Assembly: GCA_040905145.1 (NCBI GenBank)
Contig: JBBDSC010000017.1
Span: forward strand, 1 to 61,079
From: DATGMS01 sp040905145
GTDB taxonomy: Bacteria; Bacteroidota; Bacteroidia; Cytophagales; Cyclobacteriaceae
Direction: 5' to 3'
Length of the DNA stretch: 61,079 bases
Shown here: positions 43,466 through 52,162 of the stretch, piece by piece
Layout of the letters: each line of letters starts with the position of its first letter
Position numbering within the stretch: position 1 is the first letter of the stretch
Translations under genes and position numbers: made by a program
The notes under the pieces: model-generated
Databases searched by the model: none
What the model was told of the DNA's origin: nothing
What the model saw: the letters and a program-made list of their open reading frames with translations, nothing else

Positions 43466-43526
43466 AAAAAATCAAAAACGCTACTTGAGAATGAAATGGA
43501 AAATGCTTTGATGAAGCAAAATGGCA

Positions 43527-44285
43527 TTACAAAGTCTTAAAATAGCCAGGGACTTTCAATAATCTGCTCCCATACCAGGAAAAAAACTCCCCATCCACCA
43601 CCCTTACCCTGACTTGTGGAAATAACTTCCTGTATTCCTCCACATGCTTTTCCTTGAAAGGATAAGGCTCCGAACTTAAAAGGATAAAGTCAGGATTTAG
43701 CGCCAGGATTTCAGCACGGCTGATTTCGGGGTAACGCTCCTTTTTAATCAGGTTTTTAAATCCGGCTTTTTGGAGCATTCGGTCAATAAAAGTATGTAAG
43801 CCCACTGTCATCATGGGCTTTTGCCAAATCAAGTAAATCGCTGTTCCTTTGGATGTAAAATGCTCTTGGAATTCTGTGGAAATAGCCTGAATAATTTTTT
43901 GGGACTTTACTGGTCTTCCTGTGATTTCTCCAATGGATTCCATCATCTGTAAAGCATCCCCCAAATCAAATATATCACTCATCCAAACAGGGTACTGCTC
44001 AGCCAATCGCTCTATTCCTTCTTTATAGTTTTCTTCCTTATTCCCAATAATCAAATCCGGCTGCAAAAGGTCGATCCTATCGAAATAAAAATCTTTGGTT
44101 CCTCCAATCATGGTTTTGCGCTGTTTAAATCCCTTTGGATGAACACAGAACTTGGTCACGCCCACTATATGATCTTCCAAACCTAAATCCACCAACAACT
44201 CTGTCTGGGATGGTACCAAGGAAACGATCCGTTCGGGTATCTTTTCAAGGGAGATAACACGGTTCATCTGATCGGTATATTTCAT
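43527..44285 (-). CDS. Periplasmic-binding-fold metal/cobalamin receptor-like protein
   Basis: This 252-residue protein has the BtuF/FhuD-like fold with a helical backbone: RIVSLVPSQTELLVDLGLEDHIVGVTKFCVHP, the middle LQPDLIIGNKEEN, and a C-terminal LNPDFILLSSEPYPFKEKHVEEY. Such proteins usually deliver cobalamin, haem or siderophores to an ABC importer. There is no signal peptide or lipobox, and no permease or ATPase gene is nearby, so the localisation and ligand are open. The gene stands alone. Confidence 0.8.
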   Translation of the reverse strand: MKYTDQMNRVISLEKIPERIVSLVPSQTELLVDLGLEDHIVGVTKFCVHPKGFKQRKTMIGGTKDFYFDRIDLLQPDLIIGNKEENYKEGIERLAEQYPVWMSDIFDLGDALQMMESIGEITGRPVKSQKIIQAISTEFQEHFTSKGTAIYLIWQKPMMTVGLHTFIDRMLQKAGFKNLIKKERYPEISRAEILALNPDFILLSSEPYPFKEKHVEEYRKLFPQVRVRVVDGEFFSWYGSRLLKVPGYFKTL

Positions 44286-44403
44286 TGTATATTTGGATCA
44301 TTAGTGGTCATGACTGGTCCCGGTCGGGATGGAATAGCCAATGCGTTTTCCCAAGGTTTGCACATATTCATCTTCGATGTGCATGACGCTTTTTTATGGT
44401 CAT

Positions 44404-44495
44404 ATCATCTGTGCTAATCTGTGCTATCTGTGGTTGGCTTTTATTTTTGATTTCGATGAAAAGTTAATCACAGATTATACGCTTTTCACAGATTT
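44404..44495. repeat. ATCTGTG repeats in inverted orientation
   Basis: ATCTGTG occurs three times in 44407-44432 (unit 9-10 bases). The reverse complement, CACAGAT, occurs twice in 44469-44493, so the two halves could pair as a long-loop hairpin. No gene lies in the 217-bp gap 44286-44502. The pattern belongs to the repeat class seen at several other gaps in the window. Confidence 0.55.
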
Positions 44496-44502
44496 ACTTT
44501 GC

Positions 44503-45480
44503 TTACCCCTCATATACCTCGGGATTGACAGGATAAGGAATCCTTTCCCCCTTTAATCCGGCAATGATATTTTCGGCAGCACAGCGGGACATGGCGTCTC
44601 TGGTTTCCTTGGTAGCAGATCCAATATGAGGAAACACTACGGCATTCTCCATACTCAACAGGGGGCTTTCCTTATCTATGGGTTCCGGATCCGTTACATC
44701 CAGGCCAGCTCCCCAGATAACACCTTGTTCCAAGGCAATTGTCAATTCCTTTTCCCGGTGGATGCCTCCCCTGGCCGTATTGATAAATATGGCCGAGTTT
44801 TTCATCTTTTGAAATTCTATCATGCCAAACATCCCCGCTGTCTCCTCAGTCAGGGCCGTATGAACAGAAACCACATCGCTTTGCTCCAACAGCTCTTCAA
44901 AGGAAACCTTTTTAGCATCTAATTCTTTTTCTGCCTCCCGGTTTCTGCCCCGGTTGTGGTAAATCACCTTCATATGAAGTGCTTGTTTGCATATCCGTCC
45001 CAGCTCAGTTCCAATTCTTCCCAGACCTACAATTCCTAAAGTCCTTCCTTTCAAATCAACCCCCAGATCTTTGGTTATTTGGCTAATCCCCCATCCCCCT
45101 TCGGCTATCTTTTTATGCAAATACAAGGCTTTACGTGATACTGTCAGCATCAAAAGCAAAGCAATCTCTGCTGTGGCACTATTTAAGACACCGGGAGTAT
45201 TACCAATAGGCATCTTCAGTCGGGTAGCTGCAGCAATATCCACCCCATCAAAACCAACTGAATGCAAAGCAATCACTTTGAGGTGTTTACATTTCTGTAA
45301 AAAATCAGCATCAATCCCTTTTTGGTTTACATTTAAAAAAGCATCATGTGCCAGGCACTGCTCTATGGCCTCTTCCCTGGTCAGCACCCTTTCCTCCCTC
45401 CACACCGTCACATCCAATCCCGCTTCTTTAAGCATCTGAAGTCCATATTCTGGAATAATCTTGTTAATAAAAACTTTCAT
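44503..45480 (-). CDS. D-2-hydroxyacid dehydrogenase (glyoxylate/hydroxypyruvate reductase type)
   Basis: This 325-residue protein has the D-isomer dehydrogenase layout: NAD motif LGIVGLGRIGTELGR (about 148-162), catalytic Arg in INTARGGIH, the Glu in GLDVTDPEP, and the His in FPHIGSATKET. The substrate-binding loop VIALHSVGFDGVD fits the D-glycerate/glyoxylate/hydroxypyruvate branch better than D-lactate or phosphoglycerate. It would interconvert 2-oxoacids and D-2-hydroxyacids with NAD(P)H. It has no obvious operon partner, since the helicase gene lies 189 bases away. Confidence 0.88.
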   Translation of the reverse strand: MKVFINKIIPEYGLQMLKEAGLDVTVWREERVLTREEAIEQCLAHDAFLNVNQKGIDADFLQKCKHLKVIALHSVGFDGVDIAAATRLKMPIGNTPGVLNSATAEIALLLMLTVSRKALYLHKKIAEGGWGISQITKDLGVDLKGRTLGIVGLGRIGTELGRICKQALHMKVIYHNRGRNREAEKELDAKKVSFEELLEQSDVVSVHTALTEETAGMFGMIEFQKMKNSAIFINTARGGIHREKELTIALEQGVIWGAGLDVTDPEPIDKESPLLSMENAVVFPHIGSATKETRDAMSRCAAENIIAGLKGERIPYPVNPEVYEG

Positions 45481-45590
45481 AATTAAATTCTCCTTTCCAA
45501 CTTATACGGCAAATCTTGTATTCGCCAAGTGTCTTTATGTCATTGATATTTTTAACTTACTATTATTTTGGAATTTCATTTTATGTCATA

Positions 45591-45622
45591 TCCTTAGCGG
45601 CTCTGCGTATCTGCGAGAGATC
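45591..45622. repeat. CTCTGCG/ATCTGCG degenerate repeat
   Basis: The stretch reads TTAGCGG, CTCTGCG and TATCTGCGAGAGA in sequence. It closely matches 60931-60950 (CTCTGCGGTATCTGCGGGAG), 15 kb away. It lies in the 188-bp gap before the helicase gene. No other feature is seen in that gap. Confidence 0.5.
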
Positions 45623-45668
45623 ATTTTGTGAAAAATCTGTTTTCAATGTAGTAATAAAACCCAATCTT

Positions 45669-47603
45669 TTAAAATTCCAGAAACTCATAAACACTTTTAT
45701 ACAAATCATTGGCCTCCGCATAATTCAGGAATTCCCTGTAGAAAGCATGATTGCTTAGGGTGGCACTGTCACCTATCACGACAAGTTTTCTTTTTGCCCG
45801 GGTCAATGCCACATTCATCCGTCTGGTATCGGCTAGGAAGCCTATTTCCCCTTTGGAATTGGATCTGACCAAACTAATCACAATAATATCCCTTTCCTGC
45901 CCCTGAAAACCGTCAATGGTATCCACTGTAAGCAAATCTGACAATGCTTGTATATGCGCATACTCAGATCCATCAAAAACTAATTCCCTGAACTTTCTGA
46001 CCTGCGCCCGATAAGGTGAAATCAGCCCAATGTTCCATTGATTTCCCCTGATGGTATCCATTCCTGTTCTTTGCAACAACCCATCCAATACACGCAAAGC
46101 AAATTTGGCCTCTTCCAAGTTTAAGGTGCTTAAAGTATCCCTTTCCAATTGCTCCGAAAATCCACTTCCAGCGGTATCGATAAAGGTCATGACAGACTCG
46201 TCTTCCGCAATGCAATGGCTTTTTGTATTTTCAGCCGCTTTCAATTCGTTATTATAAAAATAACTACCCGAAAAACCCATGATCATTTCAGGCATTCTAT
46301 ATTGTAGGCTCAGCATTTTGGAAGCTTTCTTTTGCCTTTTAATTACTTTCTCAAATAAAGTCTCGATTAAGCCAGCCTTCGCGGCTTCAAAGGACTTGAT
46401 AGTGGGAGGCAATTGACAATGATCCCCTGCCAGCACTACTTTATTGGTTTTCAATACCGGAATCCAAGTTGCCGGCTCAAGGCCTTGACCAGCTTCATCG
46501 ATAAAAACAACAGGAAACTTCAGACCCTTTAATGCCTGATTGTTGGCTCCTACCAAAGTAGATGCAATAACCTGGGCATGCTGAAAGATATCATAAAGTA
46601 TATAGTTTTCTAAGCTTATGGCTTCTTCCTTTATTCTGGCCGCTTCATCAAGCAATCTTTTCCGCTGAGCCCTTTCTTCCCGACCAAAGTTCCTCTTATA
46701 TTTCTTTCCCAAGCTCCTATACTCTTCCGCTGATTTTCGCAACTTTTTTAAATCCTTATAATTATGATGTTGGACTATTTTTGCATCCAAGGTCTGGGAA
46801 AGAATCTTATCGTCAATCCGGGCGGGATGTCCAATCCGCAAAACAGTTACTCCTTGGTCCAACAATCTTTCTACCAATAAATCCACCGCTGCATTACTGG
46901 GGGCGCAGACCATCACCTGTGACTCTCTTTCCATAGTTTGGCAAATGGCTGCCACCAAGGTGGTGGTTTTTCCTGTGCCTGGGGGACCATGGATAATAGC
47001 TACGTCATCCGCAGCATGTATCAGTTTCACGGCTTCATTTTGTCCTTGGTTCAGTAGAGATGAAAGCTGAAAATCACATTTTTCTGAAAAATTGGCTGGC
47101 ATATGGCCCAAAAGGATATCCCTTAATTCAGCTGTCCTTCCCCTCTCAGCTTTCATGAGGCTTTTCAGAGCCCCTTCCATTTCCCTATAGCTGGCTTCAT
47201 CGAAAAGTAAGTCAACACCTAATTTTCCATTGTGAATCCATTCCGGTAAGTAATCTCCCGTGAGGGTAATCACCATGATATCTTTCCGGACAAAATTCAC
47301 CACCCCGTTTACCTTTGAAAGATTAGTCTCATTCTCCCCTGAATTTGAAAAAACAGAAACAGATTTACCAGATAGGAATCCATGGGACTGGTAGGAATCA
47401 TTGCGCTCAACTTCTACAATATACCGCTCTCCATAGCCCATTTTTACTTTTTTTAAGGCCACAGGATACCAGCAGATGCCCGCTTTTTTCTTGTCTGCCA
47501 AAGCAACTTTTAAATTTTTTTCTTGATATTGTTTTAAGTCTTCTTTCCACTCTTCCCTTAAAAGTTGCAAAGTAAATTTTAATTCTTTCTGTAAATTCGA
47601 CAT
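45669..47603 (-). CDS. SF1 helicase of the IGHMBP2/DNA2-NAM7 type
   Basis: This 644-residue protein is a superfamily 1 helicase. An N-terminal beta-barrel-like domain covers about 1-170. Motif I is IIHGPPGTGKTTTL, motif Ia includes VCAPSNAAVDLL, motif II is VVFIDEAGQG, motif III LAGDHCQLPPT, motif IV LQYRMPEMIMGF, motif V TVDTIDGFQGQERDIIVISLVRSN, and motif VI MNVALTRAKRKLVVIGD. Related proteins unwind DNA or RNA with 5' to 3' polarity. Cellular role unknown. I chose the ATG at 47603, one codon after a TTG. It stands alone. Confidence 0.88.
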   Translation of the reverse strand: MSNLQKELKFTLQLLREEWKEDLKQYQEKNLKVALADKKKAGICWYPVALKKVKMGYGERYIVEVERNDSYQSHGFLSGKSVSVFSNSGENETNLSKVNGVVNFVRKDIMVITLTGDYLPEWIHNGKLGVDLLFDEASYREMEGALKSLMKAERGRTAELRDILLGHMPANFSEKCDFQLSSLLNQGQNEAVKLIHAADDVAIIHGPPGTGKTTTLVAAICQTMERESQVMVCAPSNAAVDLLVERLLDQGVTVLRIGHPARIDDKILSQTLDAKIVQHHNYKDLKKLRKSAEEYRSLGKKYKRNFGREERAQRKRLLDEAARIKEEAISLENYILYDIFQHAQVIASTLVGANNQALKGLKFPVVFIDEAGQGLEPATWIPVLKTNKVVLAGDHCQLPPTIKSFEAAKAGLIETLFEKVIKRQKKASKMLSLQYRMPEMIMGFSGSYFYNNELKAAENTKSHCIAEDESVMTFIDTAGSGFSEQLERDTLSTLNLEEAKFALRVLDGLLQRTGMDTIRGNQWNIGLISPYRAQVRKFRELVFDGSEYAHIQALSDLLTVDTIDGFQGQERDIIVISLVRSNSKGEIGFLADTRRMNVALTRAKRKLVVIGDSATLSNHAFYREFLNYAEANDLYKSVYEFLEF

Positions 47604-47821
47604 CAATGGTTAATTTTAAAATTCTAAATGTGATTGTGCGTATTTATACCATAAGCAAAATGTTTTATTTTATTACGGGCTAAAACCCCATCGAATTTAA
47701 CCTTCTTAGGGCAACGGATGATCAACAGCGTACAAAGACCCTTATGGTACAATCAGGAATAATCCCATCAAAATTAACATAATAAAGGTATTTTGATTTT
47801 ACATAAAAAACTTTTGCTTCT

Positions 47822-48418
47822 GTGAATTTTCTAGCTCATGCATATTTATCATTTGATGAACCTAAAGTAATGGTGGGTAATTTTATCGGGGACTTTGTGC
47901 GGGGTGATATAGAAAAGAGGTTTGAAAAGGAAATTGCCTATGGAATAATACTCCATAGGGAAATAGATGAATTCACGGACTCCCATCATGCGGTGAAGAA
48001 AGCACAGAAAATCCTGAAATCCCATTTTGGCCGGTATGCACTGGTCATCACGGATATGTACTCTGATTATTTCCTAAGTAAATATTGGAACCAATATGAT
48101 GATCGTTCCTTGGTCGAGTTTTCACACTATGTCTATGACGTTCTTGAAGCCCATAGAGGAATATTGCCAAACAAATTCCTTCATATCTTTAATTACATGA
48201 AGGAGCAAAATTGGCTGGCTTGTTATGGAACGATAGACGGAATGAAAACTGCCTTTACGTCCATTTCCAGACGTGCCACATTTAATTCAAAAATGGAATT
48301 TGCCCATATTATCTTGGAAGAAAGGCATGAAATCTTCAAATCCTGTTTTGAAGAGTTTTTCCCCGATTTAGTTACCTTTTCAAGAAAGAGATTAACAGAA
48401 TTAAAGTCAGGAATATGA
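47822..48418 (+). CDS. AcpH-like acyl carrier protein phosphodiesterase (DUF479)
   Basis: This 198-residue all-helical protein begins MNFLAHAYLS and shows MVGNFIGDFVRG and LHREIDEFTDSH, metal-binding-like His and Asp motifs of the DUF479/AcpH family. E. coli AcpH removes phosphopantetheine from acyl carrier protein. The start is GTG at 47822, which puts the family-typical residues at the N-terminus. The stop overlaps the next gene by 4 bases. Whether it acts on ACP here is inferred from the family. Confidence 0.82.
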   Translation: MNFLAHAYLSFDEPKVMVGNFIGDFVRGDIEKRFEKEIAYGIILHREIDEFTDSHHAVKKAQKILKSHFGRYALVITDMYSDYFLSKYWNQYDDRSLVEFSHYVYDVLEAHRGILPNKFLHIFNYMKEQNWLACYGTIDGMKTAFTSISRRATFNSKMEFAHIILEERHEIFKSCFEEFFPDLVTFSRKRLTELKSGI

Positions 48419-48861
48419 TCGTTTGCAAACCTAAAAGATCTACCTATTTTTCATTAGGGATGGTAGTGGCCATTTTAATAGCAGGCTTAACTTATCTCCT
48501 GACTGATTTTAGGACAAAACAAACTTACGGTCTTTTATTTTACCTGATAAGCGCTTCCCTGATTACGGTCGTCCTACTTATTTTGCTGGTTAAGATGATG
48601 GCGGGGTACCGGTTTATTTCTGCTGGTAAGGGAAAATTAGAAGTGCGCCTCCCTTTAAGAGCGCTGAAGAAGGTATATAAATTAGCTCAGGTAAAAGTCT
48701 GGCAAGAAGAAATTATATTGACCAACAAAAAAGAGTTCAGGCAACTGACCATTGTATTTGACGATAATACCTCCTTTAGTCTAAGTAACCATGAGCATAC
48801 TTCCTATGTGGAATTGCTGAAATATTTTCAAGCGAAATTGGGGAAGAAAAAAGTGAAATAA
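48415..48861 (+). CDS. Small membrane protein of unknown function
   Basis: This 148-residue protein has two N-terminal membrane helices (about 12-29 and 39-62) and a C-terminal soluble part (YRFISAGKGKLEVRLPLRALKKVYKLAQVKVWQEEIILTNKKEF) whose strand pattern suggests a PH-like domain, such as in membrane proteins with bPH modules. I do not recognise a named family. It overlaps the AcpH-like gene by 4 bases, so the two are co-expressed. Confidence 0.65.
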   Translation: MIVCKPKRSTYFSLGMVVAILIAGLTYLLTDFRTKQTYGLLFYLISASLITVVLLILLVKMMAGYRFISAGKGKLEVRLPLRALKKVYKLAQVKVWQEEIILTNKKEFRQLTIVFDDNTSFSLSNHEHTSYVELLKYFQAKLGKKKVK

Positions 48862-49003
48862 ATGGGCTTTCATAAAATGTTTCTTTGTCCAGGAAAAAAA
48901 TCACAAAGGGCAAAACCAGCAAGCCTATCAATAGTGGATCAGCCCTTTTCTTTTTGCTTTGTATTTCTTCATTCCCTTTCTCAATGTTTCCAATCATATC
49001 CAT
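48776..49003 (-). CDS. Possible small membrane protein, overlapping its neighbours
   Basis: This 75-residue frame begins inside the 3' end of the M42 gene (23-base overlap) and runs 86 bases into the convergent gene at 48415. A hydrophobic segment (DPLLIGLLVLPFVIFFL) follows a charged lead (KGNEEIQSKKKRA). That pattern and the ATG coupled to the end of the M42 gene make it plausible, but the last 25 residues look like an antisense shadow of the opposite gene. It may be real, truncated, or chance. Confidence 0.3.
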   Translation of the reverse strand: MDMIGNIEKGNEEIQSKKKRADPLLIGLLVLPFVIFFLDKETFYESPFISLFSSPISLENISAIPHRKYAHGYLD

Positions 49004-50033
49004 CAATCTCTTCCAGGCAGACTTTCAATAATTGAATGCTTAGACCAATGTCGCTTTTATGAGCCATTTCGATCACTTGATGCAAATGACGGGTAGGGAT
49101 AGAAATGGCCCCTGCAATCGCTCCCTGTTTGCCCATACGCTGCACACCGGCGGTATCAGTACCGCCAGCAGTTAAAATCTCAGGTTGCCAGGTAATATTG
49201 TTTCTATCAGCAGTAGCTTTCATAAAATCCACCATCCTGAAATCACAGATAGTGGAAGCATCCATGATCTTAATAGCTGTCCCTTTTCCCAATTCTGTGA
49301 TTTTCTCGTGTGCAGCAGCTCCGGGCACATCATAGGCAATGGTGGTATCCAGGGCAATGCCAAAATCAGGATTGATAAAATGTGCAGCTACATTAGCACC
49401 CCTGATGCCTACTTCCTCTTGTACGGTAAAAGTAGCATATACATCATAAGCTGGCTTTTCTAGGGTCCGCATCGTTTCCAACAATATAAAAACCGCTACC
49501 CTATTATCAATGGATTTGCAATTGACACAATCTCCCATTTCGATCAATTCCCTATCACGGGTGATAGGATCTCCTATCTTTATATATTTCTCCACTTCTT
49601 CCTTTGACATGCCCATATCGATAAAATAATCGGTGACTTTGGGCAGTTTGTTCTTTTCCTCCTGGGTCATTACATGAATGGGCTTACTTCCCATTACCCC
49701 TATAAGATCCTTTGTACCATGCACGATCACCCGTTGGGCGGTGAGTGTTTTGGGATCAAATCCACCTAGAGTATGAAACCTTAAAAAACCATTTTCATCT
49801 ATATGCGTGACAATAAAGCCAATTTCGTCCATGTGTGCGGCCACCATGACTTTTCTGTTCTCAGGATTATTCACTCCTTTTTTGATGGCCATCACATTGC
49901 CCATATTGTCCACCCTCACTTCATCCACCAATGGCGTGACTTCTTTAATAATAAACTCCCTGATCCTTTTTTCGAAACCTGGAGCTCCCGCTATTTCACA
50001 AATCTGTTTTAAAAGAGCTGTATTTATTCCCAT
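48981..50033 (-). CDS. M42 family metallopeptidase
   Basis: This 350-residue protein has the co-catalytic zinc ligands of M42 aminopeptidases: His in VMVAAHMDEIGF, bridging Asp in KSIDNRVAVFILL, catalytic and ligand Glu in FTVQEEVGIRGA, Asp in GIALDTTIAYD, and His in PTRHLHQVIEMAHKSD. Such enzymes form tetrahedral dodecamers that trim peptides from the N-terminus, and some members act as endoglucanase-like or deblocking enzymes. It lies on the minus strand, about 90 bases behind the PurF-like gene, from which it is separated by a hairpin terminator. Confidence 0.9.
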   Translation of the reverse strand: MGINTALLKQICEIAGAPGFEKRIREFIIKEVTPLVDEVRVDNMGNVMAIKKGVNNPENRKVMVAAHMDEIGFIVTHIDENGFLRFHTLGGFDPKTLTAQRVIVHGTKDLIGVMGSKPIHVMTQEEKNKLPKVTDYFIDMGMSKEEVEKYIKIGDPITRDRELIEMGDCVNCKSIDNRVAVFILLETMRTLEKPAYDVYATFTVQEEVGIRGANVAAHFINPDFGIALDTTIAYDVPGAAAHEKITELGKGTAIKIMDASTICDFRMVDFMKATADRNNITWQPEILTAGGTDTAGVQRMGKQGAIAGAISIPTRHLHQVIEMAHKSDIGLSIQLLKVCLEEIDGYDWKH

Positions 50034-50060
50034 ATCTTTTTAAGTATTGACCATCATAAA

Positions 50061-50096
50061 AATTTAAAACACCCACTGGTAAATCCAATGGGTGTT
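50061..50096 (-). terminator. Intrinsic terminator of the PurF-like gene
   Basis: On the minus strand AACACCCA (50096-50089) pairs with TGGGTGTT (50075-50068). Three more pairs lie inside after one mismatch, with loop ATTTA. TTAAATTTTT follows, a weak T-run. It lies 27 bases after the stop codon at 50123. Confidence 0.7.
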
Positions 50097-50122
50097 GTTA
50101 CCTCCTCCTTATTGACTACTGC

Positions 50123-52006
50123 TTAATAAGCCCTAACGGCCTTACCTTGCATATAATTGACGAAAGACCTATTTACCACCTGTACTCCCCCTTGGGTGGG
50201 AAAATTACCGGTAAAATACCAATCCCCCAAATGATCCGGACAGGCGTTGTTCAGATTGGCCACTGTTTGATAGATCACTTTGACTTCAGCATTTATTTTA
50301 TCTGAAGTAATGATCTCAGCTATTTTATCAGAAATTTCCTGATCCGTAAAGCTGGCATATACCTCTTTTATATAATTCTCCTTTCCTTTGGGGTCTTCCA
50401 CACATTTGGCATACACCTGATCCAAAATGTCTGTTCTGCCTTTTTCTTTGATTAAAGCAATTGTTGCTCTAAACGCAACAAAATCCTTCATTTTTGACAT
50501 ATCAATCCCATAACAATCCGGAAATCTTATTTGCGGCGCAGAAGAAACTATAATGATCTTCTTGGGTTTTAACTGATCCAGGGTAGTCAAAATACTTTTC
50601 TCCAAGGTTGTACCCCTGACGATGCTATCATCCAAGACTACCACAGTGTCTATTTCCGGACGGATGACCTCATAAGTAGTGTCATATATGTTGGCTACCA
50701 TAATGTCCCGTTCATGGTCATTGGTAATAAAAGTACGTAACTTCACGTCTTTACTCACCAATTTCTCCACCCGTGGCCTGAAATTCAGGAGATCTTCTAT
50801 CTCACCAAGATGGGGCTTGCCCTCCAATAAGACTTCTGTTCTTTTGGCACTTAAATAATCCTCCAATCCCTCGATCATTCCATAAAAAGCTGTCTCTGCC
50901 GTATTCGGAATGTAAGAAAAAACCGTGTTTTTCAGATCAAAATCTATGGTTTTCAATATCTGTGGAACCAATGCCCTTCCTAGGTTTTTCCTCTCCCGAT
51001 AAATGTCAGGATCAGTGCCCCTTGAAAAATAAATCCTTTCAAAACTACATGATTTTTTTTCCAGGGCAGGAATTATTTGGTGCTCTTTATAGGAACCATC
51101 CTTATTAATTACCAGGGCGCTTCCTGGTTGAATTTCCTTTATTTCTTTATAATCAATATTAAAGGCAGATTTTATAGCTGGCTTTTCGGATGCAACCACT
51201 ACTATTTCTTCATCCGCATAATAATAGGCAGGTCTGATCCCGGAAGGATCCCTCACCACAAAACCTGCCCCATTACCGATCAGTCCAGCCATTGCATACC
51301 CCCCATCAAAATCACGGCATGATCTTCTAAGGATCCTGGCTACGTCCAGTTCATTTTCAATCACTTCGGTAATTTCCTCATTAGAATAAATGTCTTTGTA
51401 TTTATTGAAAATCCTTTGGCTTTCCTCATCGAGGAAGTGCCCTATTTTTTCCATCACCGTGACCGTATCCGTCTTTTCCTTGGGGTGCTGTCCCAGCTCC
51501 ACTAAAATTTCAAAAAGCTCTTCTACATTGGTCATGTTAAAATTACCTGCAATGGCCAAATTCCTGCTCCTCCAGTTATTCTGCTTCAGAAAAGGATGAC
51601 AGGTTTCTATACTATTTTCACCATGAGTACCATATCGCAAGTGACCTAACCAGACTTCCCCGGAAAAAGCCACATTCTCCTTTAGCCATTCCGCATTTTT
51701 CAGCCCTTCTTCTCCACCTACTTTTTTTGCCTTTTTGTATTTTTTGGTGATCTTTTCAAATATAAAATTCACTGCCTGTGGTTTTACAGACCTGTATCTA
51801 CTGATATACCTCGTTCCGGGCTTGGTGCCAATTTTTATATTTGCTATACCTGCGCCATCTTGGCCACGGTTAATTTGTTTTTGCATCAATACGTACAGCC
51901 GGTTTGCAGCATACATGGATGTTCCGTATTTGTCAATATAATATTGAAGGGGTTTGCGGAGCCTTATCATGGCTATACCGCATTCGTGTTTTATTTGTTC
52001 ACTCAT
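50123..52006 (-). CDS. Amidophosphoribosyltransferase-like protein (PurF family)
   Basis: This 627-residue protein has a glutamine amidotransferase class II domain. The nucleophile is probably Cys9 in IKHECGIAMIRL, preceded by an 8-residue stretch that would be removed. The phosphoribosyltransferase domain has VVVLDDSIVRGTTLEKSI (PRPP motif). PurF makes phosphoribosylamine from PRPP and glutamine in the first step of purine synthesis. The protein is about 120 residues longer than E. coli PurF, with extra sequence at 100-240 and at the C-terminus. Bacteroidetes often carry such a second, longer paralogue, so a non-standard role is possible. An exact -7 box lies upstream at 52033-52040. Confidence 0.8.
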   Translation of the reverse strand: MSEQIKHECGIAMIRLRKPLQYYIDKYGTSMYAANRLYVLMQKQINRGQDGAGIANIKIGTKPGTRYISRYRSVKPQAVNFIFEKITKKYKKAKKVGGEEGLKNAEWLKENVAFSGEVWLGHLRYGTHGENSIETCHPFLKQNNWRSRNLAIAGNFNMTNVEELFEILVELGQHPKEKTDTVTVMEKIGHFLDEESQRIFNKYKDIYSNEEITEVIENELDVARILRRSCRDFDGGYAMAGLIGNGAGFVVRDPSGIRPAYYYADEEIVVVASEKPAIKSAFNIDYKEIKEIQPGSALVINKDGSYKEHQIIPALEKKSCSFERIYFSRGTDPDIYRERKNLGRALVPQILKTIDFDLKNTVFSYIPNTAETAFYGMIEGLEDYLSAKRTEVLLEGKPHLGEIEDLLNFRPRVEKLVSKDVKLRTFITNDHERDIMVANIYDTTYEVIRPEIDTVVVLDDSIVRGTTLEKSILTTLDQLKPKKIIIVSSAPQIRFPDCYGIDMSKMKDFVAFRATIALIKEKGRTDILDQVYAKCVEDPKGKENYIKEVYASFTDQEISDKIAEIITSDKINAEVKVIYQTVANLNNACPDHLGDWYFTGNFPTQGGVQVVNRSFVNYMQGKAVRAY

Positions 52007-52032
52007 AGGGTTTTACAGCAGTTGTGAAGCGA

Positions 52033-52040
52033 CAAAGTTA
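52033..52040 (-). promoter_or_regulatory. -7 box of the PurF-like gene
   Basis: On the minus strand TAACTTTG matches TAnnTTTG exactly and lies 26 bases before the ATG at 52006. A -33 TTG at the right distance is not evident. Confidence 0.45.
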
Positions 52041-52162
52041 CTTCATTTTTAGAATGATATTTCTGTAATATCTCATTTGAATAAACTATAATTCTAAAAA
52101 AAAAATTCATTCTCTTGATCAGTTAAAAATATGGCCCCTATCTGCATTATCTTCCACTTAAT

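Noticed and set aside
43466..43526. Terminator between tyrA and the convergent gene
   Set aside because: No stem of useful strength with a T-run is visible on either strand in these 61 bases.
43527..44502. Cobalamin riboswitch near the BtuF-like gene
   Set aside because: No B12-box-like conserved core was seen on either strand upstream of the gene. The gap holds only repeats.
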